In this document: positions 1 to 9,647 of the stretch, piece after piece
Layout of the letters: each line of letters opens with the position of its first letter
How positions within the stretch are numbered: the first letter of the stretch is position 1
From: Palsa-504 sp963790065
GTDB lineage: Bacteria > Actinomycetota > Actinomycetes > Streptosporangiales > Streptosporangiaceae
Assembly (NCBI GenBank): GCA_963790065.1
Contig: CAWBNK010000024.1
Coordinates: 1 to 64,000, forward strand
Length of the DNA: 64,000 nucleotides
Direction of reading: 5' to 3'
The notes under the pieces: model-generated
What the model saw: the letters and a program-made list of their open reading frames with translations, nothing else
Databases searched by the model: none
Told to the model about the DNA's origin: nothing
Made by a program: the position numbers and the translations under genes

Positions 1-599
1 AACCTGCGGCAGCGCATGACGCAGGATCTGCAGAAGGCCGGGTTCACCGATGTGAGCGTGGTGCCGGATTCGTTCCTGTTGCAGGCCAAGGACCGCGACT
101 GCAATCCGGTGACGATGTTCTTCACCCCGGCTTCGATGACCGCCCTGGTCGCGCAGACGCAGACGTCGTCCGGGACAGCGCCCGCCGCAAACACCGATCC
201 GTCGCACGCCAACGCGGGCACCGACCCATCAGCCAGCACCGCCACGCCAACAACGAACCCAACGGGCAGACGACGAATGCGAGTGCCGATAGCGGGACGT
301 TCGCCGCCGTGGCGCCCACCGATCGCCTGTCGTCCGAAGTCGTCGGTCTCGACGTTTACAACAACGCGAACCAGGACATCGGCACGATCAAGGACATCGC
401 CTATTCCGGCCAGGACGTGAAGGCCTACATCGTCGCTGTCGGCGGCTTTCTGGGGATGGGCGACCACTATGTCGCCGTCTCGCCGTCCGACCTGAAGGTT
501 TCGTACTACGCGACCACCAAGAAGTGGCATGCCAACATGAACACGACCGCCGATCAGCTGAAGGCCGCACCGGCTTTCAACTATTCGTCGAAGGCGTGA
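1..599 (+). CDS. PRC-barrel domain protein, 5' partial, frameshifted
   Basis: The frame is open from base 1, so the gene begins outside the window. The first part (from NLRQRMTQDLQKAGFTDV) is a small periplasmic-type domain seen in alphaproteobacterial PRC-barrel proteins. A one-base frame change between about 240 and 305, in an Asn/Thr/Ala-rich linker, leads into the PRC-barrel core (SSEVVGLDVYNN, IGTIKDIAY, VGGFLGMGDHYVAV) that ends at TGA 597-599. PRC barrels are small beta domains, often membrane-associated or adaptor-like; the partner here is unknown. The frame break matches the error pattern of the rest of the left 7.4 kb and is probably not a real mutation. Confidence 0.75.
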   Translation, partial: PAAAHDAGSAEGRVHRCERGAGFVPVAGQGPRLQSGDDVLHPGFDDRPGRADADVVRDSARRKHRSVARQRGHRPISQHRHANNEPNGQTTNASADSGTFAAVAPTDRLSSEVVGLDVYNNANQDIGTIKDIAYSGQDVKAYIVAVGGFLGMGDHYVAVSPSDLKVSYYATTKKWHANMNTTADQLKAAPAFNYSSKA

Positions 600-624
600 C
601 GGCTGGCCAACGTCCGAGTGTAAC

Positions 625-655
625 GCAAGCCCCGCGGCGCGAGCCCGGGGCTTGC
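625..655 (+). terminator. Hairpin after PRC-barrel gene
   Basis: A perfect 10-base stem (625-634 with 646-655, GCAAGCCCCG arm) encloses an 11-base loop and is followed by a T/C-rich stretch (TATCTCTTC). It lies 26 bases after the PRC-barrel stop and before the SDR start, so it is a plausible intrinsic terminator. Confidence 0.6.
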
Positions 656-698
656 TATCTCTTCATCTCCATTGCGCGTATGCAACCATGAGGCCGAT

Positions 699-1690
699 AT
701 GAACAAGATCGCCGTGATAACGGGAGCCGGCGCAGGTGTCGGCCGCGCCACGGCGAGGAGTTCGCCCGCAACGGCTGGACGTCGCGCTGCTGTCGCGCGA
801 TCCCGACCGGCTGGAGCGCGCCGCGGCCGAACTGCGGCGCTTCGGCGTGCGCGCTTTGCCGATCCCGACCGATGTGGCGGACCCAAGGCGGTGGAGGCCG
901 CCGCCGATCGGGTGGAACGCGAGCTTGGGCCGATCGACGTCTGGGTCAACGTCGCGATGGCGACAGTCTTCGCGCCGGTCCACAAGCTGACGGCGGAGGA
1001 GTTCCAGCGCGGCACGGCGGTGACCTATCTCGGACAGGTGCATGGCACGATGGCGGCGCTGAAACACATGCGGCCGCGCAAACGCGGGTCGATCGTCTGT
1101 GTCGGCTCGGCGCTCGCCTACCGTTCCGTGCCGCTGCAATCGATCTATTGCGGCGCCAAGTTTGCAATTCGCGGCTTCCTCGATTCGCTTGCGGTCGGAG
1201 CTCTATCACGACAAGATCGCGATCACGCTGACCGAGGTGGATCTGCCGGCGGTCAACACGCCGCAATTCGACTGGGCGCGAAACAAGATGGGCCGCAAGG
1301 CGCAGCCGGTGCCGCCGGTCTATCAGCCGGAGGTTCCGGCGCGCGCGATCTATTTCGCCGCGTTCAATCCGCGCCGGCAAATCTGGGTGGGCTTTCCCAC
1401 GGTAAAAGCGATCCTCGCCAATCGCATCGCGCCGGGGCTGATCGACCGCTATCTGGCGAAATCCGGCTAAGCCGGCCAGTCAGCAACGATCCCGTCGGAT
1501 CCGCATGAGCCGGGCAATTTGTTCGAGCCGGTGCCGGGTGCCTATGGCGCCCACGGGCGCTTCGACGATCACGGCGCGAACCGGAAGCTGGGAGATGTTC
1601 ATCAGCCGCCATCGCGGCGCCGCCGGGGCTGCCGTGTTCCTGGGCGCGGCGATCGGCGCGCGCCTGCTGGCCAAGCGGCTGAAGGTCTGA
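699..1690 (+). CDS. Short-chain dehydrogenase/reductase, multiply frameshifted
   Basis: ATG 699 opens with a Rossmann glycine motif (VITGAGAGVGRA). After repeated frame changes the product continues through DVALLSRDPDRLERAA, an ELGPIDVWVN stretch, the SDR catalytic YxxxK (IYCGAKFA) and a C-terminal FEPVPGAYGAHGRFDD segment, then a hydrophobic tail rich in Ala/Gly ending in RLLAKRLKV, a possible membrane anchor. Restoring one G near 752, one G near 779 and one C near 887 reconnects conserved residues; these are homopolymer contractions. The TAA at 1468-1470 is probably another artefact, because family-like sequence continues to 1690. Substrate is unknown. Confidence 0.7.
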
Positions 1691-1694
1691 CGGA

Positions 1695-2143
1695 CTACAT
1701 GAAGTGGCAGGGCTTGCGGACCGGCGGGACGTGCAATTGCACAGTCATCAGCACGGCGGGATCGTCGCCATCGTGCCGGAGCGATGGCCCTTGCGGCCAT
1801 CGGTTTCCGTGCAGCCCTGGTCCTCGCCGAACGAGAATTCGCCCGGACCCTGCTCGATGCGCGTGCCGTCCATCGCTTCGACCCACCAGCGGCCGGAGAT
1901 GACGACGATCCATTCCGGCGCCGGGTTCTCGTGCCACTCGCCGACCCAGCCGACCGGCTGCACGGTGAACACCACGGTCGCATCGGCGCGCGCCTGATGA
2001 TCGTTCCATTGCGGGGCGGCATCACCGACGCCTTTGAGGTCGAAGGCCGCGAGGGTGCATCGCGTCTGGTGGCTGATGCCGGCTTCGTCCGTCCAGAGAT
2101 GCCAGTAGCGGACGGCCGGCCTCTCTTCGGCGCTGGCGTTCAT
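1695..2143 (-). CDS. Cupin-domain protein, frameshifted near 3' end
   Basis: ATG 2143 starts MNASAEERPAVRYWHLWTDEAG. The centre has the double-stranded beta-helix pattern of cupins (EWHENPAPEWIVVISGRWWV, then GPGEFSFGED). Near 1765 the frame shifts and the natural C-terminus (GDDPAVLMTVQL) continues in another frame to about 1695. Cupins of this small kind often bind a metal or small ligand; no substrate can be assigned. The gene lies tail to tail with the SDR gene. Confidence 0.6.
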
Positions 2144-2238
2144 GAGCGATCCCCTCGACGGCGTTCGCATGGCTGAACTTTCCAATCGCTCCGCCGTTCC
2201 TTAGCCCGCGGCTCGATGGGCAATGGCAGGATGCGCGC

Positions 2239-2715
2239 GTGGTAATCTCCTTGATCAACGCCTACGCGCCGCTGGTGCTGCGCATCTGCCTCGTGGTGCT
2301 GTTTCCGTTCAGCGGCCTCGACAAGATCGTCAACTGGGATGCGGCGACGAAGCAGGCCGGCACGATCCCATTCAAACCCGCCATGCTGGTCGCCTCCATC
2401 GTCGTGGAGTTCGTCACACCGGTTTCATCGTGACAGGTTGGCATGCCGGCTGGCGGCTTTCATCCTCGCGGGGTTCTGCGTGGTGACGGCGGTGCTGTTC
2501 CATCAGTTCTGGCGGTTTCCGGATTTCTGGCGGTTCCGCGAAGGCGAGGGGCTGGAACACTTCTGGGAGTTCCTGAAGAATTTCGGCCTGGTCGGCGGCC
2601 TGGGGCTGATCGTGCTGGCGCCGCGAACGCTGCCGGTCAGCGAGGCCGTGCTACATCCGCTGGCCTCCACGCACGTGGTTGGCGCTCTCGCCGGGGCGCC
2701 CGTCAGGCGCCGTGA
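2239..2715 (+). CDS. DoxX-family membrane protein, frameshifted
   Basis: GTG 2239 starts a small multi-helix membrane protein: VLRICLVVLFPFSGLDKIVNW is the DoxX signature, followed by VASIVVEFVTP. A frame change near 2425 moves to LAAFILAGFCVVTAVLFHQFWRFPDFW and ENFxGLVGGLGLIVLAP-like residues. The last part returns to a frame ending at TGA 2713-2715. DoxX proteins are four-helix inner-membrane proteins tied in some bacteria to redox or thiol balance. Its 3' end slightly overlaps the convergent glyoxalase-like gene. Confidence 0.65.
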
Positions 2716-3527
2716 TCGACCAGCAGCAGAAGATGGCCGTCGGGATCGCGCGCGGCACGCGGCAGCGGCTGCCCTGCTGCCTAATGGCGAGCGTGACCCA
2801 GTCGGTCAACCCGTCGTTCGGATTGCAATCGCCGATCGGATCCCGGGCGGCCGATAGGCCAGCAATTCCAGGCCGGCGCTTTCGGTATCGCTCGGACGCA
2901 GGCCAGTGACTTCCACGGTGGCGTCCGGCAGTCCGTCCAGACTGGCCTGCGCCGGGCCGCGATTGAGCGAGCGGTCGCCGATGTGAAAGCCCAATGCGCG
3001 GTAGAAGCCAGGCTGCGCGCGGTCTCGGCGATGGCAATGGCGCTGTGGTCGATGCGCAGGAACGGGCTGCCGGATGGCGCCGGATGCCGTTGCGATGGAA
3101 ACCAGATCAGCTCGAGCGGATGGCTGTCCGGATCGCGGAACTTGAAGGCGCGCACGCCGCCATTGGTGGGCGGCAGGGTCTGCGGCCGCCCTCGGAGATG
3201 GGAGTCCGCCCGAGCAGCGGCACAGATGGGCATAGGCGGCGTCCATACCGGACACCACGATGGCGAGGTGCTGGAACCAAGATCGTGCTGCGGCTCCGGC
3301 GGGATAGGGTCGGCCCGGAACGGCGAAGCATGTCAGCGCGATCTCCTGCGCGCCGAGCCGCATGGCGACGGCGCTGGCGCCTGAGCCCCCGCGCCCAAAG
3401 CCGCCAGCGTGGACGCGTCCACCGGACCGCGCCCGGTGACGCGAAAGCCCATCGCATCGCTGTAGAACGCCTCGGCGCGATCGAGGTCGGGGACCACGCG
3501 GCTGACGCGCAGGATGCGCTGGGTCAC
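2703..3527 (-). CDS. VOC (glyoxalase/dioxygenase-like) protein, multiply frameshifted
   Basis: GTG 3527 overlaps the upstream GMC gene stop by four bases (GTGA), so the two are translationally coupled. The N-terminus RILRVSRVVPDLDRAEAFY is a VOC betaalpha unit; later pieces in other frames (HLAIVVSGMDAAYAHL, FRDPDSHPLELIWFP, IDHSAIAIAET, FYRALGFHIGDR, RDPDGHLLLLVDHGA) show at least two VOC modules. Family members bind a divalent metal through His/Glu residues and catalyse diverse reactions. The several frame breaks follow the left-segment pattern. Confidence 0.65.
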
Positions 3528-5104
3528 GCGTGCAGCCGCTCCTTGATCTGGTCGGCGACGCGCAGGGCGTTGGCGATGATGGTCAGCGTCGGATTCACCG
3601 CGCCGATCGAGGGAAAGAAGCTGGCGTCGGTGACGTAGAGGTTGTCGAGCTCGTGCGCCCTGCAGTTGAGGTCGAGCACGGAGCTGTGCCGGATCGGCGC
3701 CGAAGCGGCCGGTGCCGGCCTGGTGCGCGGTGCCGCCGATCGGGATGTCCTTGCCCAGATACAGGGTGCGTTCCAGCAGATGCGGGATGCGCCCGATCGG
3801 CCCAGTCAGATCTGTTCGAGTTTGGCACGCAGTCCGTGGTGCGCCTCCATGTTGCCCTCGGTGATATCCAGCACCACGCGGTCGCCGTCGTAATAGATGC
3901 GGTTTTCGGGGCGCGGCAGATCTTCGCTTGACAGCCAGAAGTCCATCGAATGACGCGCCATCGCCTCGAACGGCGTCTTCGGCAGCCACTCCAGCCAGGC
4001 GGCAGCGCCTCGCCGCGGATCTGCGCGCCGTGCGAGGTGGCGCACATCTGGATCAGGCCGAGCGGAAATTCCCAGTCGTCCGCGCCGAAATAGAAATCAC
4101 TCACCGCCAGGGTCTTCTGGAATACCGTGTCGTTGGGCTCGCGCATCAGTGCCATCAGGATCGACTGGTTGTGCCGCATGTAGTTGCGGCCGACCTGGTC
4201 CGAGCCATTGGCCAGCCCCTGCGGGTGCGTGCATTGGCCGAGCGCAGCAGCAGCAGCGCGGACGACAGCGCGCCGCAGGCGACGACCACGATGTCGGCTG
4301 AATACCGCTCCTTCTCGACCTCGCGCGCTCACCTGCACGTCGGTCACGGTGCGGCCCGCGGCATCGGTATTCAGCCTTGGAGACGTAGGCGCCGGTCAGC
4401 AGCGTGAGGTTCGGATGCGCCGCCCAGCGCCGGATCGACGCAGATCACCTGCGCGTCGGCCTTGCCGTTGAGCAGGCACGGAAAGCCGTCGAAGGCATCG
4501 CAGCGGATGCAGATGCTGGTAGGTGGCGGCTTGCCGTTCTTCTCATCGAGCAAGATGCCCAGCGGCAGATGGAACGGGTGCAGTCCCTCGCGCTGAAGGC
4601 TGTCGCTCAGCGACTGGATGCGCGGCTCATGGGACACCGCTGGAAAGGGGAAGGGCCCACTGGACGGCGGCTCGGTGGGGTCCTCGCCGCGCTGGCCGTG
4701 GACGTGGAACAGCGCCTCGGCCTGGGCGTAGTACGGCTCGAACACCTCGTAGCCGAGCGGCCATGCAGGAGAGATGCCGTCCTCGTGCTGGACCTCGCCG
4801 AAATCCCGCTCGCGCAGTCGCAAGAGCGCGGCGCCATACACCTTGGAGTTGCCGCCGACGTAGTAGTGCAGGCCGGGGTGGAAGCTCCTGCCGTCATGGC
4901 CGTACCAGGTTTCCGACGCCTGGTAGGCGCCGTCGACGAAGACCGTCTTGGTGTCCCAGTTCTGCCGCGATGCGCGGCAGATAGTCGCCGCGCTCGAGCA
5001 GCAGGATGCGCTTGCCGGTCGGCGCAAGGCGTTGCGCCAGCCGAGGCGCCGCCCGGGCCGCTGCCGATCACGATGATGTCGTAGTGGTCGGCGGTCGCGC
5101 TCAT
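3524..5104 (-). CDS. GMC-family FAD oxidoreductase, multiply frameshifted
   Basis: ATG 5104 begins MSATADHYDIIVIGSGPGGA, the FAD-binding GxGxxG motif. Further pieces in alternating frames fit a GMC or gluconate-dehydrogenase-type flavoprotein: HYYVGGNSKVYGAALLR, CDAFDGFPCL, NYMRHNQSI and the C-terminal block GAVNPTLTIIANALRVADQI, which carries the conserved His/Asn region end. Such enzymes oxidise alcohols or sugars and usually pass electrons to a cytochrome or oxygen. Start and stop overlap the neighbouring ku and VOC genes by four bases each, so all belong to one operon. Confidence 0.72.
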
Positions 5105-6035
5105 GCAAGGCGAACGCCGAAGCGGCGGTAGCGTTCCAGCCGGTCAGGCGCGGCGTCGGGTCGGCGTTTTCGATGGGCTCGGACTTACGCGCGGGCGTCT
5201 TCTTCGGCGCGCTCTTGGCTGCGGGTTTTTTCGCTTTCGCGGCCGGCTTGCGCTCGCCTTCTGCCCCAGGCTGCGCTTCAGCGCGGCCATCAGGTCGATG
5301 ACGTTGCCGCGGTCTTCCTCCGGCTCCTCCGGCGTTATGCCTTCGCCCTTCAGCTTCGCCTCGATCACGGCACGCAGCCGGGCCTCGTAGCGATCCTCGG
5401 CGTCGGCCGGATCGTAGGCGCCGCTCTGGCGGTCGATCAGCTGGCGGGCGAGCTTTACCATCTCGGCATCGGTACGGCCGGTCGGCAGGTCGGCGAACAG
5501 TTCCTCGGGGTCGTTAAGATCGCGCGCCTCGTGCAGCGTGTGCGCGACAAGGCCTTTTCCCAGCGGCCGAACGCCGATGGCGCGCTCGCGCCGCGCGATC
5601 ACCACGCGCGCCAGCGCCATCTTGCCGGTGCCGGCGATGGCGTCGCGCAGCACGGCATAGACGTCGCGCCCCGCGTCGCCGTCCGGTGCGAGATAGTAGC
5701 TCGTGTCGAAATAGATCGGGTCGACGCTCGCGGCATCGACGAACTTGTCGATTTTGATGACGGACGAGCTTTCCACCCGCGCGCTTTCGAAATCATCGTC
5801 GGTCAGCATCAGGTAGGTGTCCTTCTTGAACTCGTAGCCTTTCACGAGTTCCCGGCGCGACACTTCCTCATCGGTTTCCGCGTCCTGCGTCACCATGCGG
5901 ATGCGGTTGCCGGTCTTCGGGGTTGATCAGGTGGAAGTGCAGTGAGCCCCGTTCGTGGTTGGCGCTGTACAGCGCCACCGGGCAGGACACCAGCGCCAGC
6001 CGCAAATGGCCGCGCCATACCGCATGCTGCGCCAT
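5101..6035 (-). CDS. ku: Ku protein of bacterial NHEJ, frameshifted
   Basis: ATG 6035 directly follows the ligD TAG stop, with GGAGG five bases before the stop. The N-terminus (AVWRGHLRLALVSCPVALY) and, after a frame change near 5925 caused by one extra C (CCCC for CCC), the core (RRELVKGYEF, ELVKGY motif, DPIYFDTSYYLAPD) are diagnostic of prokaryotic Ku. A Lys/Arg/Pro/Ala-rich tail follows; with one more frame correction it ends at a TGA overlapping the GMC ATG. Ku binds broken DNA ends and recruits LigD. Predicted length of about 310 residues is usual for the family. Confidence 0.85.
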
Positions 6036-7418
6036 CTATGCCTCCTTCCTGTCGCGGGTCCGCCGCGCGGGCTTGCGCGCCGTCACCACGCTGCTGCTGC
6101 GACGCGGTTTCTCCTCGGGCTTCGCCTCCAGCGCCGGCAGATGCTGGCGAAGCCCGGCAAACCCTTCCCACGGATCGGCCTTCTGCCGCGCAAGGCGCTT
6201 CGGCACCGTCAGCAGCGTATGCGCCGCGGGATCGAGCTTGTCCGTCACTTCCCGCCACGCCAGCGGCGTTGCGACACCCGCGCCCGGCCGCGCCCGGGGC
6301 AGAACGACGCGACGGCGGTCGCGCCCAGCGCGTTGCGCAGCCAATCCACCAGGATGCGCCCACGCCGGTCGGCGATCTTCACATGCGCCACGATAACGGT
6401 CGGGCGCGTCCTGCGCCATCGTCTCGGCGAAGGCGTGGCAGAACGGCTTGACCCCGTCCCAGTCGGCCTCCGGCGCCAGCGGCACAACCACATGCAGCCC
6501 CTTGCCGCCGGAGGTGCGGCAGAACGACACCAACTGAGCCGCCCCAGCCGCTCGCGCACGTCCTGTGCGGCCGCCACGACCGCCGGAAACGCCACCCCCT
6601 CGCCGGGATCGAGGTCGAAAACCAGCCGGTCGGGGTGCAGCGGATCAGTCTCGGCCGCGCCCCAGGCGTGCAGCTCGATCGCCGACATCTGCGCCATCGC
6701 GATCAGCCCATCCAGATCGTCGATGGCGAGATACGGCGCGCCGCGCGGCCGAGCCTTCGCGGATCTGCGCCGGCAGATGCCCGTGCCCGTTCTTCTGGAA
6801 GAAATGCTCGCCCGCCGATGCCGTCGGGGCAGCGCACGATCGCCAATGGCCGCTTGGCAAGTCCCGGCAGTGCCTGCGGCGCCACCGTCTGTCCAATAAT
6901 GCGCCAGGTCGCGCTTGGTGATGCCCGGCCAGAGTTCCCGGTCGGGATGGCTGAGCCTCACGCCGCCCACATCTCCTCCGCCCGTTTCGGGGGCTTCGCC
7001 ACCACGATCCGCGCCGCTGCGGCCGGCGGCCTGCCGGGCGCCGTCGCATCCTGCACGGGCGGGATGGCGCCTTTCCATTTCCGCGGCGCGTGGACGACGG
7101 CGCCGCCGCCGCGCGGTTTGAACAGGATGCGTTCGGCTTCCGGATCGGCGATGTCGCGCACCACCTGCGGCGGCGGCTTGTCCTCCCGCAGGCCGAGATA
7201 GACGGCGTGGCGGACGCGCCCGGCACCCGACCAGGCGGCGTACTGGACCTCGGCGACCAGTTCGGGGCGCACCCAGCGGATCGCCGTGTCGAGCGGATCG
7301 CCGGCCGCCAGCAGCGCCTTCGGCGGGTCGGCCGCCAGAAGTGTCCAGCCGGCGGCGCAGGGGCGGCCAGCTCGCGCCGTCGGAGAAGAAGCGGTGCCGA
7401 CGCCGCCGGCGTCGCTCC
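6036..7418 (-). CDS. ligD: LigD (ligase C-terminus plus polymerase domain), 5' truncated at junction
   Basis: Reading leftward, the fragment has the OB-fold end of the ATP-dependent ligase domain (RWVRPELVAEVQYAAW, YLGLREDKP) and then the primase-polymerase domain (LSHPDRELWPGITKRDLAHY, the LVFDLDPGEGV metal-binding DxD, TSGGKGLHVVVPL). It ends at TAG 6036-6038 immediately before ku. At least four frame changes are needed to connect these blocks. The phosphoesterase and most of the ligase domain are missing because homology stops at about 7,418, where the actinobacterial sequence begins. Ligase-before-polymerase order is usual in alphaproteobacterial LigD. Confidence 0.82.
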
Positions 7419-7425
7419 CCAGATG
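7405..7425. other. Junction of two unrelated sequences
   Basis: Leftward of this point LigD is recognisable (VGT followed by an FSDG-like motif after frame correction). Rightward the membrane-protein family begins at MNAPNGVNLMANTG. Both genes are entered mid-coding, in opposite orientations. No insertion-sequence ends, duplicated target site or attachment-site-like repeat is visible. See findings. Confidence 0.75.
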
Positions 7426-8925
7426 AACGCCCCGAACGGCGTGAACCTGATGGCCAACACCGGGGTGCTCGGCCTGACCGTGCCGCTGGTACCCGTGACC
7501 GTCCTGTTCGGGCCGGCCGTCGCGTTCACGGTCCTGCTCACCGGCGGGCTGACCGCGACCGCGTGGGCCTGGTATCACGTGCTCTCCCGCCACATCGTCG
7601 GCTACTGGCCGGCCGCCGTGGTCGGCGGGCTGTTCGCCGGTTTTGCACCCGGCATCGTCAGCCAGGCGAACGGCCATCCGGACCTGGTGGTCCAGTTCCT
7701 GATCCCGTTCATCGTCTGGCGGGCCATCTCGCTGCGTACGGCACGCGACGGCGTGGTGCTCGGGCTGCTGGTCACCTGGCAGGCGTTCCTCAACGAAGAA
7801 CTGCTGCTGATGGCCGCCATGGCGGTCGCGGTCTTCGTCGCGGCGTACGCGGTCTTCCGCCCGGCCGAGGTGCGCGCGCGGGTGCGACCGTTCCTGGCCG
7901 GGCTGTGGCCTGCCCTGCTCACCGCCGGCGTGCTCCTGGCGTACCCGCTGTGGTTCCAGTACTTCGGCCCGCAGAGCTACCGGGGCCTGCCCGGCTACGT
8001 GCTCGGGTACGGCACCAACCTGCGGGCTTTCCCGGCGTTCTCCCAGCTGTCGCTGGTGCGGCACGGAGCCTCGCACAGCACCTACGGCGCGCCGCCGGAG
8101 GAGAACACATCCTTCGGCGCCCCGCTGCTCATCGTGGTCGGGTTGATCGTGGTCTGGCTGTGGCGGCGGGTGGCGGTACGGGCGCTAGCCGCCGTCGCGC
8201 TCGTCTTCGCCCTGCTGTCACTGGGCCGGACCGTGAAGATCGGCGGCCGTACCCTGTTCCATCACGGCCCGATGAGCCTGATCGGCAAGCTGCCGCTGTT
8301 CAACAACGTGGTACCCACCCGGTTCGGCCTGGCCCTGATCCCGGTTATCGCGATCCTGCTCGCATTCGCGGTCCGGGCCGTGGCGACCGCCCCCGATGCC
8401 CGGCTGCGGTACGGCGGGATGCTGGTGCTGGCTGGTGCGCTGCTGCCGATTGCGCCTACGTCCATTCTGGTCAAGCCCGCCGTGCCGGTACCCGCATTCT
8501 TCACCAGCGGGCAGTGGCGCCAGTACGTGCCCGCCGGCGAGTCGGTGCTGTCCGGGGACGTCACCTGGGACGGCGAGATCATCGAGATGGACTGGGACAA
8601 CGCGACCGGGCAGGGATACCGGATGGTCGGCGGTTATTTCCTCGGCCCGCAGGAGCATGGGCAGGGGAACTATGACGCACCGCCCCGCCCGACCGTCGAC
8701 CTGCTCGCGTCCATCGCGTCCTACGGCGGGAACCGCCAGGTCACCAGCGCGCAGCGGGCCGCCTTCCGGGCGGACCTGAGGTACTGGCATACCGCCATCG
8801 TGGTGCTCAGCCCGGACGCCCCGCACTATGACCAGCTGCGCAATGCCCTCGACCAGTTGACGGGGGAGCCGGCCCGGCACGTCCCCGGCGTGCTCCTCTG
8901 GGACGTCCAGGCCCTCTCCGGCTAG
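7423..8925 (+). CDS. Multi-spanning GT-C-like membrane protein, 5' truncated
   Basis: The visible 500 residues contain about nine hydrophobic helices (for example VLGLTVPLVPVTVLFGPAVA, WPAAVVGGLFAGFAPG, LIVVGLIVVWLW) and a hydrophilic C-terminal domain of about 150 residues. NGVNLMANT and NGHPDLVVQFLIP blocks resemble actinobacterial membrane proteins related to GT-C glycosyltransferases and YfhO. The first luminal loop with the expected acidic catalytic motif is missing, because the gene is cut at the junction; ATG 7423 is only the first Met after the seam. A role in transferring lipid-linked sugars to envelope polymers is plausible but unproven. Confidence 0.6.
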   Translation: MNAPNGVNLMANTGVLGLTVPLVPVTVLFGPAVAFTVLLTGGLTATAWAWYHVLSRHIVGYWPAAVVGGLFAGFAPGIVSQANGHPDLVVQFLIPFIVWRAISLRTARDGVVLGLLVTWQAFLNEELLLMAAMAVAVFVAAYAVFRPAEVRARVRPFLAGLWPALLTAGVLLAYPLWFQYFGPQSYRGLPGYVLGYGTNLRAFPAFSQLSLVRHGASHSTYGAPPEENTSFGAPLLIVVGLIVVWLWRRVAVRALAAVALVFALLSLGRTVKIGGRTLFHHGPMSLIGKLPLFNNVVPTRFGLALIPVIAILLAFAVRAVATAPDARLRYGGMLVLAGALLPIAPTSILVKPAVPVPAFFTSGQWRQYVPAGESVLSGDVTWDGEIIEMDWDNATGQGYRMVGGYFLGPQEHGQGNYDAPPRPTVDLLASIASYGGNRQVTSAQRAAFRADLRYWHTAIVVLSPDAPHYDQLRNALDQLTGEPARHVPGVLLWDVQALSG

Positions 8926-8933
8926 CAGAACGC

Positions 8934-9521
8934 TTAGCCAGCTACCGGCCGGCCGAAGGTCACGGCCTCGCGCACCTCGCGGGGCAGGGACTCGGCGAGC
9001 TGCGCGTCGGGCTGAGCGCCGAGGGAGTCGTTGACCGTGGAGAACGCCAGCCGGAGGGCCACGAACGCGGTGATGGCGAAAATCTGCCCGTCATCCAGGC
9101 CGGAATCGCGAAGTGCCTGGATGTCGGCGGGCGTCGTCGCGTTCGGGTCCCTGGCCACCTTCCGAGCCCATGCGGCCATGGCCTGCTCCTGGTCGGTCAG
9201 CGCGGCGTCGCTGCCGGTCAGGACCCCCGCCGCCAGGGCGGCGTCCGACGCGTGGCCCAGCTTCCCGCCCCAGGCCAGCGAGCAGTACGAGTCACCGAGG
9301 GCCGAGGCGGCCGCGGTCACCAGGATCCCGCGCTGGCGGAAGCTCAGGCCGCTCGGCGCGAAGGCCGCGGACATCAACCCGAACAGCTGCTTCAGGGTGT
9401 CCGGCTGGTGCGCCCACAACCGGGACACGTTCCACACGTAGCCGCCGTCGGCCAGGTCTTCGTCGTAGAGCGCCTGCACCTGGGCAGAGGGCGGGGGCTC
9501 TTCGAGAAAGCTTCCGGTCAT
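8934..9521 (-). CDS. Carboxymuconolactone decarboxylase/AhpD-like protein
   Basis: A 195-residue all-helical protein. The core (LSFRQRGILVTAAASALGDSYC, DQEQAMAAWARKVARDP, LDDGQIFAITAFVALRLAFSTVN) is the AhpD/CMD fold of peroxidase-related proteins. Only one cysteine is present where redox-active AhpD proteins have CxxC (YCSLAW here), so thiol-peroxidase activity is doubtful. It converges with the truncated membrane-protein gene and lies divergent from the DUF1707-TPR gene. Its start ATG is at 9521. Confidence 0.75.
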   Translation of the reverse strand: MTGSFLEEPPPSAQVQALYDEDLADGGYVWNVSRLWAHQPDTLKQLFGLMSAAFAPSGLSFRQRGILVTAAASALGDSYCSLAWGGKLGHASDAALAAGVLTGSDAALTDQEQAMAAWARKVARDPNATTPADIQALRDSGLDDGQIFAITAFVALRLAFSTVNDSLGAQPDAQLAESLPREVREAVTFGRPVAG

Positions 9522-9647
9522 GAGTGTTCCGCTCCTAATAAGTGTCCTCAGCCACCATCATCCATGGCGGCCTTCGGATCTGACCATGGCCGGCGGCAGG
9601 CAGCCGCGCTACGCTTTCGTGCATCGTGCTTGCGGAAGGTGCCTCGG

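Noticed and set aside
1..7420. Left segment as a horizontally acquired island
   Set aside because: Dense single-base frameshifts, no mobile element and two mid-gene truncations at the seam fit a chimeric contig better.
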